Source: Herbiconiux gentiana (lineage in GTDB: Bacteria > Actinomycetota > Actinomycetes > Actinomycetales > Microbacteriaceae). Taken from it: a DNA stretch of 64,000 nucleotides. This document shows, piece after piece, positions 7,244-16,481 of the stretch. The notes under the pieces are model-generated. The model saw only the letters and a list, made by a program, of their open reading frames with translations. It had not been told where the DNA came from and did no database searches. The position numbers were made by a program, and so were the translations under genes. The stretch covers positions 1-64,000 of the forward strand of contig NZ_JANTEZ010000001.1 of assembly GCF_024978135.1 (NCBI RefSeq). The letters are read 5' to 3'. The stretch's first letter is position 1, and every line of letters starts with the position of its first letter.

Positions 7244-8980
7244 CTAGAGAGCCGGCCGGTACGTGATCGGCAGGCGCCGGTCGCGGCCGAAGGCCGTGCG
7301 CGAGATCTTCGGGCCGATGGCGCTCTGCCGGCGCTTCCACTCGGCCCGGTCAACGAGCGTCGTGATGCGCTGCACCGTCGCCTCGTCGAAGCCCAGGCCG
7401 ACGATGTCGGCGATGCTGAGGCCGCCGTTGATGTAGGCCTCGAGGATGGCGTCGAGCACCTCGTAGTCGGGCAGCGAGTCCTGGTCGGTCTGCCCGGGGC
7501 GCAGCTCGGCCGACGGCGGCTTCGAGATGGAGTTCTCGGGAATCGGCGGGGTCTCGCCGAGCGCCTCGGCGTGCGCGTTGCGCCACCGGGCCAGCTCCCA
7601 GACGAGCATCTTCGGAACGTCTTTCAGCGGGGCGAAGCCGCCCACCGAATCGCCGTAGATGGTCGAGTAGCCGACCGCCAGCTCGCTCTTGTTCCCCGTG
7701 GTGAGCACGAGGTGCCCCTCCTGGTTCGACAGCCCCATCAGGATGACGCCGCGGGTGCGCGCCTGCAAGTTCTCGGCGGCGATGTCGGTGAGCCCCAGCT
7801 GGTTCTCGAACGGGATGACGAGGTCGGCGATCGCCTCGGTGCGGTAGTGCAGCCCTAGCCGCTCGGCGAGGTCGTCGGCGTCGGAGCGCGAGTGGTCGGA
7901 CGACCAGCGGGAGGGCATCGAGACGCCGAACACCCGGTCGGCTCCGATGGCGTCGGCCGCGAGGGCGGCGCAGACGGCGGAGTCGATGCCTCCGGAGAGG
8001 CCGAGGATGACCGACGGAAAGCGGTTCTTCTCGACATAGTCGCGGAGGCCCAGCACGATCGCGTTCCAGATCTGCTGCCGATCATCCGGAAGCGCGGCCA
8101 CGTCGGCGGCGATCGCCGGCTTCTCGGCCTCGACGGCGCCGGGGGAGAGCTCGATGCGGCGCACGTCGTCGGGCAGCTGGGCGTCGGTGGCGGCCTCGGG
8201 CTCGAGGTCGACGACGAGCAGGTGCTCGCGGAACTGGGGAGCCCGGGCCAGGATGCCGCCGTCGCGGTCGACCACGACGCTGTCGCCGTCGAAGACGAGG
8301 TCGTCCTGACCGCCCACGAGGTTGACGTAGGCGACGATCGTGTCGGTCTCGGTGGCGCGGCGGGTGACGAGCGGCAGGCGCACCTCGTCTTTGTCGCGCT
8401 CGTAGGGCGAACCGTTGATCACGACGAGCAGCCCGGCGTCGGCGCTGAGCACCCGGCCGACCGGCCCGCCGTCGCGCCAGAGGTCTTCGCAGATGAGCAG
8501 GGCCACGTCGACGCCCTTCATGCGGATGACCAGCAGCTCGTCGCCCGGGATGAAGATGCGGTACTCGTCGAAAACCGAGTAGTTCGGCAGGTGGTGCTTG
8601 GCGTAGCGCGCCACGACACGCCCGCCCTGCAGCACGCTGGCCGCGTTCTGGGCGATGGCGGTGGGGGCGTTCGACGTGCCGAGCAGGCGCGGCTCGAACG
8701 GCCCGTCGGGGTGGCCGACGATCACGGGCACGTCGCCGAGGCCGGCCTCGGCCAGCTCCTTCGCGAGGTGGTGCACGCGCTCGTGCGCCGCGCCCAGGAA
8801 GCTCGGCCGCAGCGCGAGGTCTTCGATGGGGTACCCCGAGATCGCCATCTCGCCGAACGCGACGAGGTCGCTGCCGGCCGCGGCCGCCTCCCGGGTCAGG
8901 CGGATGATCTCTCGGGAGTTCCCCTCGAGGTCTCCCAGCACGGGGTTCGTCTGGGCCAACGCTAAGCGAAGTCTCGGCAT
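7244..8980 (-). CDS. nadE: glutamine-dependent NAD(+) synthetase
   Basis: This 578-residue two-domain enzyme amidates nicotinic acid adenine dinucleotide to NAD, the last step of NAD synthesis. The N-terminal nitrilase-like glutaminase has the Glu44-Lys128-Cys164 triad (FGEMAISGYP, RYAKHHLPNYS, LLICEDLW). The C-terminal synthetase has the P-loop LGLSGGIDSAV and TGNKSELAVGYSTIYGD. The ATG at 8980 is preferred to the in-frame GTG at 8986 because a TAGGCT -10 element ends 7 nt before it. It converges with the hydrolase gene (6-nt gap) and diverges from glnA2, sharing the -10 region with it. Confidence 0.95.
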   Translation of the reverse strand: MPRLRLALAQTNPVLGDLEGNSREIIRLTREAAAAGSDLVAFGEMAISGYPIEDLALRPSFLGAAHERVHHLAKELAEAGLGDVPVIVGHPDGPFEPRLLGTSNAPTAIAQNAASVLQGGRVVARYAKHHLPNYSVFDEYRIFIPGDELLVIRMKGVDVALLICEDLWRDGGPVGRVLSADAGLLVVINGSPYERDKDEVRLPLVTRRATETDTIVAYVNLVGGQDDLVFDGDSVVVDRDGGILARAPQFREHLLVVDLEPEAATDAQLPDDVRRIELSPGAVEAEKPAIAADVAALPDDRQQIWNAIVLGLRDYVEKNRFPSVILGLSGGIDSAVCAALAADAIGADRVFGVSMPSRWSSDHSRSDADDLAERLGLHYRTEAIADLVIPFENQLGLTDIAAENLQARTRGVILMGLSNQEGHLVLTTGNKSELAVGYSTIYGDSVGGFAPLKDVPKMLVWELARWRNAHAEALGETPPIPENSISKPPSAELRPGQTDQDSLPDYEVLDAILEAYINGGLSIADIVGLGFDEATVQRITTLVDRAEWKRRQSAIGPKISRTAFGRDRRLPITYRPAL

Positions 8981-8986
8981 AGCCAC

Positions 8987-8993
8987 TAGCCTA
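8987..8993. promoter_or_regulatory. overlapping bidirectional -10 element for nadE and glnA2
   Basis: The heptamer TAGCCTA reads TAGCCT on the plus strand and TAGGCT on the minus strand. The minus reading lies 7 nt before the nadE ATG (leaderless). The plus reading would start glnA2 mRNA near 9000, leaving a 37-nt leader with GGAGAGAGG as ribosome-binding site. Confidence 0.5.
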
Positions 8994-9036
8994 ATAGGGG
9001 CATGCGCTAGTGCCGGAGAGAGGGTCTGTTCGCCAG

Positions 9037-10374
9037 ATGGATAAGCAACGGGACTTCGTTCTTCGAACCATTGAAGAGCGGGGCATCAAGTTCGTTCGAC
9101 TCTGGTTCACCGACGTGGTCGGCACCCTGAAATCCGTCGCCATCGCCCCGGCCGAGGTCGAGGGCGCGTTCGCCGAGGGCCTCGGTTTCGACGGCTCCGC
9201 GATCGAGGGCCTGACCCGGTCGTTCGAGGCCGACGTGCTCGCGCATCCCGACCCCACGACGTTCCAGATCCTGCCCTGGCGGGGCGAGATCGACCCCACC
9301 GCCCGCATGTTCTGCGACATCACGACGCCCGACGGCCAGCCCGCCGTCGCCGACCCGCGCAACGTGCTCAAGCGCACGCTGGCGAAGGCGGCCGACCGCG
9401 GCTTCACGTTCTACACGCACCCCGAGATCGAGTTCTACCTGCTGAAGTCGTCGCAGTACGGCCCCGACGGGCCCGAGCCGGTCGACTCAGCGGGCTACTT
9501 CGACAACGTGCCAGGCGGCACCGCGCACGACTTCCGTCGCCGTTCGGTTCGGATGCTCGAAGACCTCGGCATCTCGGTGGAGTTCAGCCACCACGAGGCG
9601 GGCCCGGGCCAGAACGAGATCGACCTCCGGTACGCCGACGCGCTCACCACGGCCGACAACATCATGACCTTCCGCACCGTCATCAAGGAGGTGGCGATCG
9701 AGCAGGGCGTGTACGCGACCTTCATGCCGAAGCCGCTGTCCGGGCATCCGGGATCGGGCATGCACACGCACCTGTCGCTGTTCGAGGGCGACGCGAACGC
9801 CTTCTACGAGCAGGGCGCCGAGTACCAGCTGTCGAAGATCGGCCGCAACTTCATCGCCGGTCTGCTGAAGCACGCCCCCGAGATCACCGCGGTGACGAAC
9901 CAGTTCGTCAACTCCTACAAGCGGCTCTGGGGCGGCGACGAGGCCCCGAGCTTCGTCTGCTGGGGTCACAACAACCGCTCGGCGCTCGTGCGCGTGCCGC
10001 TGTACAAGCCCAACAAGGGCCAGTCGTCGCGCATCGAGTACCGCGCGATCGACTCGGCGGCGAACCCGTACCTCGCCTACTCGCTGCTCCTCGCCGCGGG
10101 GCTCAGGGGCATCGAAGAGGGCTACGAGCTGCCGCCCGAGGCCGAGGACAACGTGTGGAGCCTCACCGACGCGGAGCGCAAGGCCCTCGGCTACGACGCA
10201 CTGCCGGCCTCGCTCGACCGCGCGATCAGCCTGATGGAGGAGTCGGAGCTCGTCGCCGAGACCCTCGGCGAGCAGGTCTTCAACTACGTGCTGCTGAACA
10301 AGCGGCAGGAGTGGAAGGCGTACCGCGCCCAGGTCACCCCCTACGAGCTGCAGTCCAACCTCGAGATCCTGTGA
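9037..10374 (+). CDS. glnA2: glutamine synthetase, type I-alpha (GlnA2-like)
   Basis: This 445-residue type I glutamine synthetase makes glutamine from glutamate, ammonia and ATP as a cytoplasmic dodecamer. Signature blocks are FDGSAIEGL, EIEFYLL, the metal-binding SHHEAGPGQNEI, KPLSGHPGSGMH, and the glutamate-loop region NSYKRL. The C-terminal block GYELPPEAEDNVW and the short length match actinobacterial GlnA2 (alpha subtype) rather than GlnA1. The ATG at 9037 follows GGAGAGAGG at a suitable distance. The gene leads into glnE after 42 nt, with glnA1 converging from the other side. Confidence 0.93.
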   Translation: MDKQRDFVLRTIEERGIKFVRLWFTDVVGTLKSVAIAPAEVEGAFAEGLGFDGSAIEGLTRSFEADVLAHPDPTTFQILPWRGEIDPTARMFCDITTPDGQPAVADPRNVLKRTLAKAADRGFTFYTHPEIEFYLLKSSQYGPDGPEPVDSAGYFDNVPGGTAHDFRRRSVRMLEDLGISVEFSHHEAGPGQNEIDLRYADALTTADNIMTFRTVIKEVAIEQGVYATFMPKPLSGHPGSGMHTHLSLFEGDANAFYEQGAEYQLSKIGRNFIAGLLKHAPEITAVTNQFVNSYKRLWGGDEAPSFVCWGHNNRSALVRVPLYKPNKGQSSRIEYRAIDSAANPYLAYSLLLAAGLRGIEEGYELPPEAEDNVWSLTDAERKALGYDALPASLDRAISLMEESELVAETLGEQVFNYVLLNKRQEWKAYRAQVTPYELQSNLEIL

Positions 10375-10416
10375 GCCCGGCCGCCCGGCCCCGTGCCGGG
10401 CGGCGGCTCCGCTGAG

Positions 10417-13413
10417 ATGCGTCCGATGCCCCGTTCCAAGACAGCGCTCACCGATCTGGCGCGCATCGGCTTCGCCCGACTGAGCTGGGCGGCCGAGGAG
10501 CTGCCCGCCCTCGCCGAGGCGAGCTCGGTGCCGGTCGAGGAGCTGCTGTCCGCGTTCCAGGCGGCGGCCGACCCCGATCAGGCGCTCGAGGGGGTGCGGC
10601 GCTTCGGTCTGCGCTCGCCCGCCGTGCTGCAGTCGGCGTTCGCGGATGCTCGGCTGCGCGCCCGCGTGATCCGCGTGTTCGGGGCATCCGCCGGTCTCAC
10701 CGACTTCTTCACCCGGCACCCGCGCGAGCTCGCGGCGCTCGACGTCGACGAGCTGCGGCTGCCCGACGCCGAGGAGGCCAAGCGGTCGCTGCTCGAGTCG
10801 GTCGGTGCCGTCGACGGCTTCTCGGCAGTCGTCGGGGAGGACGCGTGGACGGCGCTCCGGGTGCGCTACCGCGTGCTGCTCGCGCTGGTGACGGCCTATG
10901 ACCTCGAGCAGCGCGACCCCGTGACCGGGCTGCCCGACGTGGCCGCCGCCCTCGCCGACCTCGCCGCCGGAGCGCTCGAGGCCGCTCTGGCCGTCGCCCG
11001 CAGCCAGCTCTCGACGAAGGGCAACGGACTCTGGCACTTTCCGGTCGACGACGTACGGGCGACCCGGCTCGCGATCATCGGCATGGGCAAGGCGGGCGCT
11101 GGCGAGCTGAACTACGTCAGCGACGTCGACGTCATCTTCGTGGGCGAGGGCTCGGGAGACCTGCCCACCTCGAGCGCCATGGAGATCGCGACCCGTCTGG
11201 CGATGGTGACCATGCGCGGCATCGGCGAATCCGGTCTGGAGCCCGGGCTCTGGGAGGTCGACCCCAACCTGCGCCCCGAAGGCAAGGCCGGCGCGCTGGT
11301 CCGCTCGCTCGAGTCGCACGCGGCCTACTACGACCGGTGGGCGAAGAACTGGGAGTTCCAGGCGCTGCTGAAGGCGCGCCCGCTCGCCGGTGACCTCGCA
11401 CTCGGCGAGGAGTACACCCGGCTCGTGGCGCCCCAGGTCTGGTCGAGCGCGTCCCGTGAGAACTTCGTCGAGTCGGTGCAGCGCATGCGCGAGCGGGTCA
11501 CCGAGCACATCAAGAACGACGACGTCGAGTACCAGCTGAAGCTCGGGCCCGGGGGCCTTCGCGACATCGAGTTCACCGTGCAGCTGCTGCAGCTCGTGCA
11601 CGGCCAGACCGACGAGACGGTGCGCCAGCGGGGAACCCTGCCCGCCCTCGCCGCCCTCGCCGACGCCGGCTACATCGGCCGCGTCGAGGCGGTGGAGTTC
11701 GGGCAGGACTACCGCATCCTGCGGCTGCTCGAGCACCGCCTGCAGCTGCGCCAGCTCAGCCGCACCCACCTGATGCCGCGCGACGAGTCGGAGCAGCGCG
11801 TGCTCGCCCGCGGCACCGGGCTCGCCGGCAGCGCGGCCGACCTCGTCACCCGCTGGACCGCCATCAAGGTGCGCGTGCGGAGCCTGCACGAACGGCTCTT
11901 CTACCGCCCGCTGCTGGCCGCCGTCGCTGCGCTCTCGCCCGACGAGCAGGCACTGACCAGCGCGCAGGCCGAGGCCAGGCTCGCGGCCATCGGCTTCCAG
12001 AACCCGGGCGGCGCACTCGGTCACATCCGCGCCATGACCACGGGGGTGTCGCGGCGGGCGCAGATCCAGCGCACCCTGCTGCCGGTGATGCTGCAGTGGT
12101 TCGCGAACGGGGCCGACCCCGACTACGGGCTGCTGGCGTTCCGCCGCCTGTCCGACACGCTGGGGGAGACCTACTGGTTCCTGCGCATGCTCCGCGACTC
12201 CTCGGGAGCGGCCGCGCGACTGACCCAGGTGCTCTCGGGATCGCGATTCGTGGGGGAGCTGCTGGAGCGCATCCCGGAGGCCGCCGCGTGGCTCGAGAAC
12301 GACGAGGAGCTGCGACCCCGCCCCCGCTCGGTGCTCGACGACGAGATGCGCTCGATCGTGGCGCGCCACGACACCCCTGACGCGGCGGCCATGGCCCTGC
12401 GCACCGCCCGCCGGCGGGAGGTGCTGCGGCTCGCGATCGCCTCCATCCTCGGCATGGTCACGGTGCAGGAGCTCGGCAAGGGCCTGACCGACGTGACGAC
12501 CGTGCTGCTCGAGGGCACGCTCGCGGTCATCCGGCAGTCCGCCGCACCCGCCACCGGCGACGGCATCGAGTTCGCGATCATCGGCATGGGGCGCTACGGG
12601 GGCGGCGAGCTCGGCTTCGGCTCCGACGCCGACGTGCTCTACGTCTACCGGCCTCGCCGGGTCGACAGCGCGACCGGCCAGTCGGTGGCGCAGTTCATCG
12701 TGAACGAGCTGGTGCGTCTGACCGAGGATGCCCGGCTGCCGCTCGACCTCGACATCGACCTGCGTCCCGAGGGCAAGAACGGCCCCGCGGTGCGCTCCTT
12801 CGCGTCGTACGCCACCTACTACGAGCGCTGGTCGCTCACCTGGGAGGCGCAGGCTCTGCTGCGCGCCAACGGGGTGGCGGGCGACCGCGAGCTGATCGAG
12901 GACTTCCACGCCCTCGCCGACACGGTGCGCTACCCCGCGTCGCTGTCGGAGACCGAGGCCCGCGAGGTCAAGCGCATCAAGGCCCGCGTCGAAAAGGAGC
13001 GGCTGCCGCAGGGCGCCGATCCGGCGCGGCACCTCAAGCTCGGCCGCGGATCGCTCAGCGACGTCGAGTGGTACGTGCAGCTGCTGCAGCTGCAGCACGC
13101 CTCACCCGTCCCGTCGCTGCGCACGACCTCGACGCTGCTCGCCCTCGCCGCCGAGGAGTCGGCCGGGCTGATCAACCACGACGACGCGCGGAAGCTGCGG
13201 GAGGCGTGGCTGTTCGCCTCGCGGGCCCGCTCGGCGATGACGCTGTGGACCAACAAGACCTCCGACGTGCTGCCGTCGGACCGCCGCTCGCTCGAGGGGG
13301 TGGCGCGGCTGCTGGAGTACCCTCCGGGCTCGGCGTCGCAGCTCGAGGAGGACTACCTCGGGGTGACGCGGCGGGCGCGCACGGTGTTCGAGCGGCTGTT
13401 CTACGGGCAGTGA
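10417..13413 (+). CDS. glnE: bifunctional glutamine synthetase adenylyltransferase/adenylyl-removase
   Basis: This protein of about 998 residues adds AMP to, and removes it from, a tyrosine of glutamine synthetase, turning it down when nitrogen is plentiful. It carries two nucleotidyltransferase domains. The N-terminal one has GMGKAGAGELNYVSDVDV near residue 221 and the C-terminal one GMGRYGGGELGFGSDADV near 721; each contains the G-S/D-x-D-x-D metal motif. A helical regulatory region follows each. The ATG at 10417 is chosen by length comparison; 10426 is also possible and no strong ribosome-binding site decides. It is probably co-transcribed with glnA2 and lies 118 bp from the end of its presumed target gene glnA1. 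Confidence 0.95.
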   Translation: MRPMPRSKTALTDLARIGFARLSWAAEELPALAEASSVPVEELLSAFQAAADPDQALEGVRRFGLRSPAVLQSAFADARLRARVIRVFGASAGLTDFFTRHPRELAALDVDELRLPDAEEAKRSLLESVGAVDGFSAVVGEDAWTALRVRYRVLLALVTAYDLEQRDPVTGLPDVAAALADLAAGALEAALAVARSQLSTKGNGLWHFPVDDVRATRLAIIGMGKAGAGELNYVSDVDVIFVGEGSGDLPTSSAMEIATRLAMVTMRGIGESGLEPGLWEVDPNLRPEGKAGALVRSLESHAAYYDRWAKNWEFQALLKARPLAGDLALGEEYTRLVAPQVWSSASRENFVESVQRMRERVTEHIKNDDVEYQLKLGPGGLRDIEFTVQLLQLVHGQTDETVRQRGTLPALAALADAGYIGRVEAVEFGQDYRILRLLEHRLQLRQLSRTHLMPRDESEQRVLARGTGLAGSAADLVTRWTAIKVRVRSLHERLFYRPLLAAVAALSPDEQALTSAQAEARLAAIGFQNPGGALGHIRAMTTGVSRRAQIQRTLLPVMLQWFANGADPDYGLLAFRRLSDTLGETYWFLRMLRDSSGAAARLTQVLSGSRFVGELLERIPEAAAWLENDEELRPRPRSVLDDEMRSIVARHDTPDAAAMALRTARRREVLRLAIASILGMVTVQELGKGLTDVTTVLLEGTLAVIRQSAAPATGDGIEFAIIGMGRYGGGELGFGSDADVLYVYRPRRVDSATGQSVAQFIVNELVRLTEDARLPLDLDIDLRPEGKNGPAVRSFASYATYYERWSLTWEAQALLRANGVAGDRELIEDFHALADTVRYPASLSETEAREVKRIKARVEKERLPQGADPARHLKLGRGSLSDVEWYVQLLQLQHASPVPSLRTTSTLLALAAEESAGLINHDDARKLREAWLFASRARSAMTLWTNKTSDVLPSDRRSLEGVARLLEYPPGSASQLEEDYLGVTRRARTVFERLFYGQ

Positions 13414-13482
13414 GGCGTTCGGGCCGGTCTACCGGCTCTTCCCTGTGCGTCCGACGCGCATCCGCCCGCCCGCTACGACGAG

Positions 13483-13516
13483 AAGGGCCGCACCCTCGTG
13501 AGAGGATGCGGCCCTT
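13483..13516. terminator. bidirectional terminator hairpin between glnE and glnA1
   Basis: AAGGGCCGCA (13483-13492) pairs perfectly with TGCGGCCCTT (13507-13516) around a 14-nt loop, between two converging genes. The arms end in T-rich sequence on both strands, suiting termination in both directions. Confidence 0.75.
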
Positions 13517-13531
13517 CATCGTGCGGAGTGC

Positions 13532-14956
13532 TTACACGCCGTAGTAGAGCTCGAACTCGAAGGGGTGCGGGCGCTGGGCGATGGGCTTGATCTCGTTCTC
13601 GCGCTTGTACGAGATCCAGGTCTCGATCAGGTCGGGAGTGAAGACGTTGCCCTTGGTGAGGAACTCGTGGTCGGCCTCGAGCGCGTCGAGCGCGGCGTCG
13701 AGGGTCGCGGGAACCTGCGGGATGTTCTTCGCCTCCTCGGGGGGAAGCTCGTACAGGTCCTTGTCGACGGGCTCGTGCGGCTCGATGCGGTTGGCGATGC
13801 CGTCGAGGCCCGCCATCAGCTGCGCGGCGAACGCGAGGTACGGGTTGCCCGAGGCGTCGGGCGCACGGAACTCGATGCGCTTGGCCTTCGGGTTCGTGCC
13901 CGTGATCGGGATGCGGATCGACGCCGAGCGGTTGCCGGCCGAGTAGACCAGGTTGACGGGGGCCTCGAAGCCGGGCACCAGGCGGTGGTAGGAGTTCACC
14001 GTCGGGTTCGTGAAGGCGAGCACCGCGGGGGCGTGCTTCAGCAGACCGCCGATGTACCAGCGCGCGAGGTCGCTGAGCCCGCCGTAGCCGGCCTCGTCGT
14101 AGAACAGCGGCTTGCCGTCGCTCCACAGCGACTGGTGGGTGTGCATGCCCGAGCCGTTGTCGCCGAAGAGGGGCTTCGGCATGAACGTCGCGGTCTTGCC
14201 CCAGAGGTTCGCCGTGTTCTTCACGATGTACTTGAACTTCAGGATGTCGTCGGCCGCGTGCACCATGGTGTCGAAGCGGTAGTTGATCTCGCCCTGGCCG
14301 CCGGTGCCGACCTCGTGGTGCGAGCGCTCGAGGATGAGCCCGGCGTCGATCAGCTTGAGGCAGATGTCGTCGCGCAGGTCGGCGTGCTGGTCGACCGGGC
14401 TGACGGGGAAGTAGCCGCCCTTGTAGGGCGTCTTGTTGCCGAGGTTGCCGCCCTCTTCTTCGCGGCCGGAGTTCCAGGCACCCTCGGAGGAGTCGACGGA
14501 GTAGAAGCTGGAGTTCTGCTTCACCTCGTAGCGCACGTCGTCGAAGATGTAGAACTCGGCCTCGGGGGCGAAGAACGCGGTGTCGGCGATGCCGGTCGAG
14601 GCGAGGTACTTCTCAGCCTTCTTGGCCACCTGGCGCGGGTCGCGCGAATAGATCTCGCCGTTGCGCGGGTTGTAGATGTCGAAGACGATGATCAGCGTGC
14701 GCTCGGCGCGGAAGGCGTCGATGTAAGCCGTGGAGACATCAGGGATGAGCTGCATGTCCGACTCGTGGATCGACGCGAAGCCGCGGATCGACGAACCGTC
14801 GAAGAGCTGACCGACGGCGAAGAACTCCTCGTCGACGGTGGAGGCGGGGATGTTGAAGTGCTGCTGGACCCCGGGAAGGTCCGTGAAGCGGATGTCGAGG
14901 AACTTGACATCCGTGTCCTTGATGAACTTGAGCACCTCGGAAGAATCACTGAACAT
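13532..14956 (-). CDS. glnA1: glutamine synthetase type I-beta (GlnA1), adenylylation-controlled
   Basis: This 474-residue protein is the main dodecameric glutamine synthetase. Its blocks closely follow mycobacterial GlnA1: [70 protein letters not shown] and [13 protein letters not shown]. The adenylylation loop [10 protein letters not shown], with the target tyrosine near residue 400, is intact, so it is the expected substrate of GlnE. The ATG at 14956 gives the family's usual N-terminus; in-frame codons upstream lack homology. A GlnR-type box lies 84 nt upstream, which suggests activation under nitrogen limitation. Confidence 0.95.
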   Translation of the reverse strand: MFSDSSEVLKFIKDTDVKFLDIRFTDLPGVQQHFNIPASTVDEEFFAVGQLFDGSSIRGFASIHESDMQLIPDVSTAYIDAFRAERTLIIVFDIYNPRNGEIYSRDPRQVAKKAEKYLASTGIADTAFFAPEAEFYIFDDVRYEVKQNSSFYSVDSSEGAWNSGREEEGGNLGNKTPYKGGYFPVSPVDQHADLRDDICLKLIDAGLILERSHHEVGTGGQGEINYRFDTMVHAADDILKFKYIVKNTANLWGKTATFMPKPLFGDNGSGMHTHQSLWSDGKPLFYDEAGYGGLSDLARWYIGGLLKHAPAVLAFTNPTVNSYHRLVPGFEAPVNLVYSAGNRSASIRIPITGTNPKAKRIEFRAPDASGNPYLAFAAQLMAGLDGIANRIEPHEPVDKDLYELPPEEAKNIPQVPATLDAALDALEADHEFLTKGNVFTPDLIETWISYKRENEIKPIAQRPHPFEFELYYGV

Positions 14957-15012
14957 GTGAGAGATCTCCAAATGGCTTGGTACAGAAACAGCTACAGATG
15001 CAGCCACTCGTC

Positions 15013-15018
15013 AGGATA
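15013..15018 (-). promoter_or_regulatory. candidate -10 element of glnA1
   Basis: TATCCT on the minus strand lies 21 nt downstream of the GlnR-type box. That spacing would put the box just upstream of the -35 region, a place from which an activator can work. The inferred leader is about 50 nt. Confidence 0.4.
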
Positions 15019-15039
15019 GGGGCAGGCCGTTGCCCGACT

Positions 15040-15066
15040 GTGTCGCCATTGTTTCCGGGATGTTAC
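15040..15066 (-). promoter_or_regulatory. GlnR-type operator upstream of glnA1
   Basis: The minus strand reads GTAAC-n6-GAAAC-n6-GACAC, matching the actinobacterial GlnR consensus of alternating GTNAC and GAAAC half-sites with 6-nt spacers (first two half-sites perfect, third one base off). GlnR is the OmpR-type global nitrogen regulator. The regulator gene itself is not in the window. Confidence 0.7.
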
Positions 15067-15110
15067 GGCTTCCCCGGATGGGCCCCGGCGTCCGCCCATC
15101 CGGCACCGCC

Positions 15111-15116
15111 TAGGCT
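15111..15116 (+). promoter_or_regulatory. -10 element, probable leaderless promoter of the RDD gene
   Basis: TAGGCT ends 6 nt before the GTG at 15123 and no ribosome-binding site intervenes. Confidence 0.6.
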
Positions 15117-15122
15117 TGTGCG

Positions 15123-15542
15123 GTGATGACTTCCGCACCCCCGCCCGGTGGGGCAGCCCCGAGCGACTGGCCCGGGGAGCGACTCGGCCTGAACCGTGAG
15201 GGGCACGGCTCGATCGCCCGCCCCGGGCGTCGGATCGCCGCGCTCCTGATCGACTTCGCGCTCTGCTACGTGATTTATTTCGCGTTCTTCTTCGGCAGCG
15301 ACTGGGCGAGCCTCTTGATCTTCATGGTCGAGCAGATCGTGCTGCTGATCCTGCTGGGCGGCGGCGTCGGGCATCTGCTGCTGGGGTTGCGACTCGTGCG
15401 GCTCGACGGGAGCTGGGCCGGGCGGTGGCGGCCGATCCTGCGCACCGTGCTGCTCGTGCTGGTGATTCCCGCCGTGATCTGGGACTCGGATCAGCGGGGG
15501 CTGCACGACGTGTTCGCGGGGACGATGCTCATTCGGCGCTGA
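15123..15542 (+). CDS. RDD family membrane protein
   Basis: This 139-residue protein has a Pro-rich cytoplasmic N-terminus (1-35), then a region starting GRRIAALLIDF, the RDD signature (Arg, Asp), and three hydrophobic segments at about 40-60, 62-82 and 100-120. The end, WDSDQRGLHDVFAGT, carries the family's conserved D-x-x-x-Q-x-L-H-D motif. RDD proteins sit in the cell membrane; some are ion transporters, but no function can be assigned here. The gene diverges from glnA1. The GTG at 15123 is supported by a -10 hexamer 6 nt upstream; an ATG follows directly at 15126. Confidence 0.88.
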   Translation: MMTSAPPPGGAAPSDWPGERLGLNREGHGSIARPGRRIAALLIDFALCYVIYFAFFFGSDWASLLIFMVEQIVLLILLGGGVGHLLLGLRLVRLDGSWAGRWRPILRTVLLVLVIPAVIWDSDQRGLHDVFAGTMLIRR

Positions 15543-15610
15543 GCGGGACGGGCATCCGCTCTCTGCTGTTCTGCTCTTCTGTGGCGGCGCGTCGTTGGTG
15601 GCGCGTCTAT

Positions 15611-16324
15611 CTAGCGGCCGCGCTGCGGGCGCATGCGCATCGGGTCGATGCCCTTGGGGATGGGCAGCGGCGACGACGACAGCGACGTCAGCCGGTTCGA
15701 CACGGCGAGCACCTCGGGCTTGGTGAGCGTGGGCTTGATCTTCCCCAGGGTGCGCGGCACACGGTGCAGCGGCACGGTGCCGGCGTCGGGGCCGACGTTG
15801 ATGAAGGTGACGGGCACGTTGGGGAGGATGCGCAGCACCTTGCGCCGCTCGTCCTCCTGCATCTTGGTGGTGCGGGTCTTCGAGCCCTCGCCGATCAGCA
15901 CGACGCCGCCGCGCCCGACCGCGCGGTAGACCGCGTCTTGGGTCTTGCCATTGACGGCGATGGGCATCTCGCTGCCCGTCCAGCTGCGGCGGAGCGAGCT
16001 GCGGAGCACCGCGCCCACGGCACCGGGCTGCCCCTCGATCTGCTTGTAGGCGGCGCGCTCGGCACGGCGACCGAGGATGATGAGAGCGGCGAGCAGACCC
16101 GCGAGCACGCCCGCCAGAATCCACATAACGATGCCGAAGACGTTGCCGCCCGCGAGCAGGAGCGCGAGCACGACACCGACGACGACCGGCAGGGCGAAGC
16201 CGAGCGCCATGATCCACACCGCGTGCGAGTCGTAGCGGCGGGTCATCTTGAAGACCTGCCACATCTGCTTCAGACGGCCGGGTTCTTTGGGCTTCTTGGG
16301 GGTCTTCTCGGTGTTGCGTGCCAT
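15611..16324 (-). CDS. DUF4191 membrane protein
   Basis: This 237-residue protein begins with a Lys/Pro-rich stretch (about 1-17), has two adjacent membrane segments (about 30-50 and 58-82, each rich in Ala, Val and Leu), and a basic cytoplasmic domain ending in Pro- and Arg-rich sequence. It matches DUF4191, an actinobacterial family of unknown function usually encoded near lipoate-synthesis or 2-oxoacid dehydrogenase genes; here sucB and lpd are nearby. The ATG at 16324 is chosen because a TATCCT -10 element lies 7 nt upstream; the longer open frame back to 16489 has no homology-like content. Confidence 0.85.
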   Translation of the reverse strand: MARNTEKTPKKPKEPGRLKQMWQVFKMTRRYDSHAVWIMALGFALPVVVGVVLALLLAGGNVFGIVMWILAGVLAGLLAALIILGRRAERAAYKQIEGQPGAVGAVLRSSLRRSWTGSEMPIAVNGKTQDAVYRAVGRGGVVLIGEGSKTRTTKMQEDERRKVLRILPNVPVTFINVGPDAGTVPLHRVPRTLGKIKPTLTKPEVLAVSNRLTSLSSSPLPIPKGIDPMRMRPQRGR

Positions 16325-16331
16325 GACTCCA

Positions 16332-16337
16332 AGGATA
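16332..16337 (-). promoter_or_regulatory. -10 element, probable leaderless promoter of the DUF4191 gene
   Basis: TATCCT on the minus strand lies 7 nt before the ATG at 16324. There is no Shine-Dalgarno sequence in between. Confidence 0.55.
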
Positions 16338-16481
16338 CGTGCTGGCACCGACCTCGGGGGCCACGTTCTCTGCGGACGTGCGACGGGTATCGACTCCTCC
16401 ACAGGGCGCCCCGGATGTTCGTTCCTCCCCAGATCGCCTCCTGACCGTCTGCGGCGCCGCCGAGGCCCGCAGGCTCGTCGC

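Noticed and set aside
9487-13098. 1,203-codon open frame on the minus strand across glnA2 and glnE
   Set aside because: It is the codon-aligned antisense of two well-recognised enzymes; its translation is Arg/His/Gly-rich with no family motifs.
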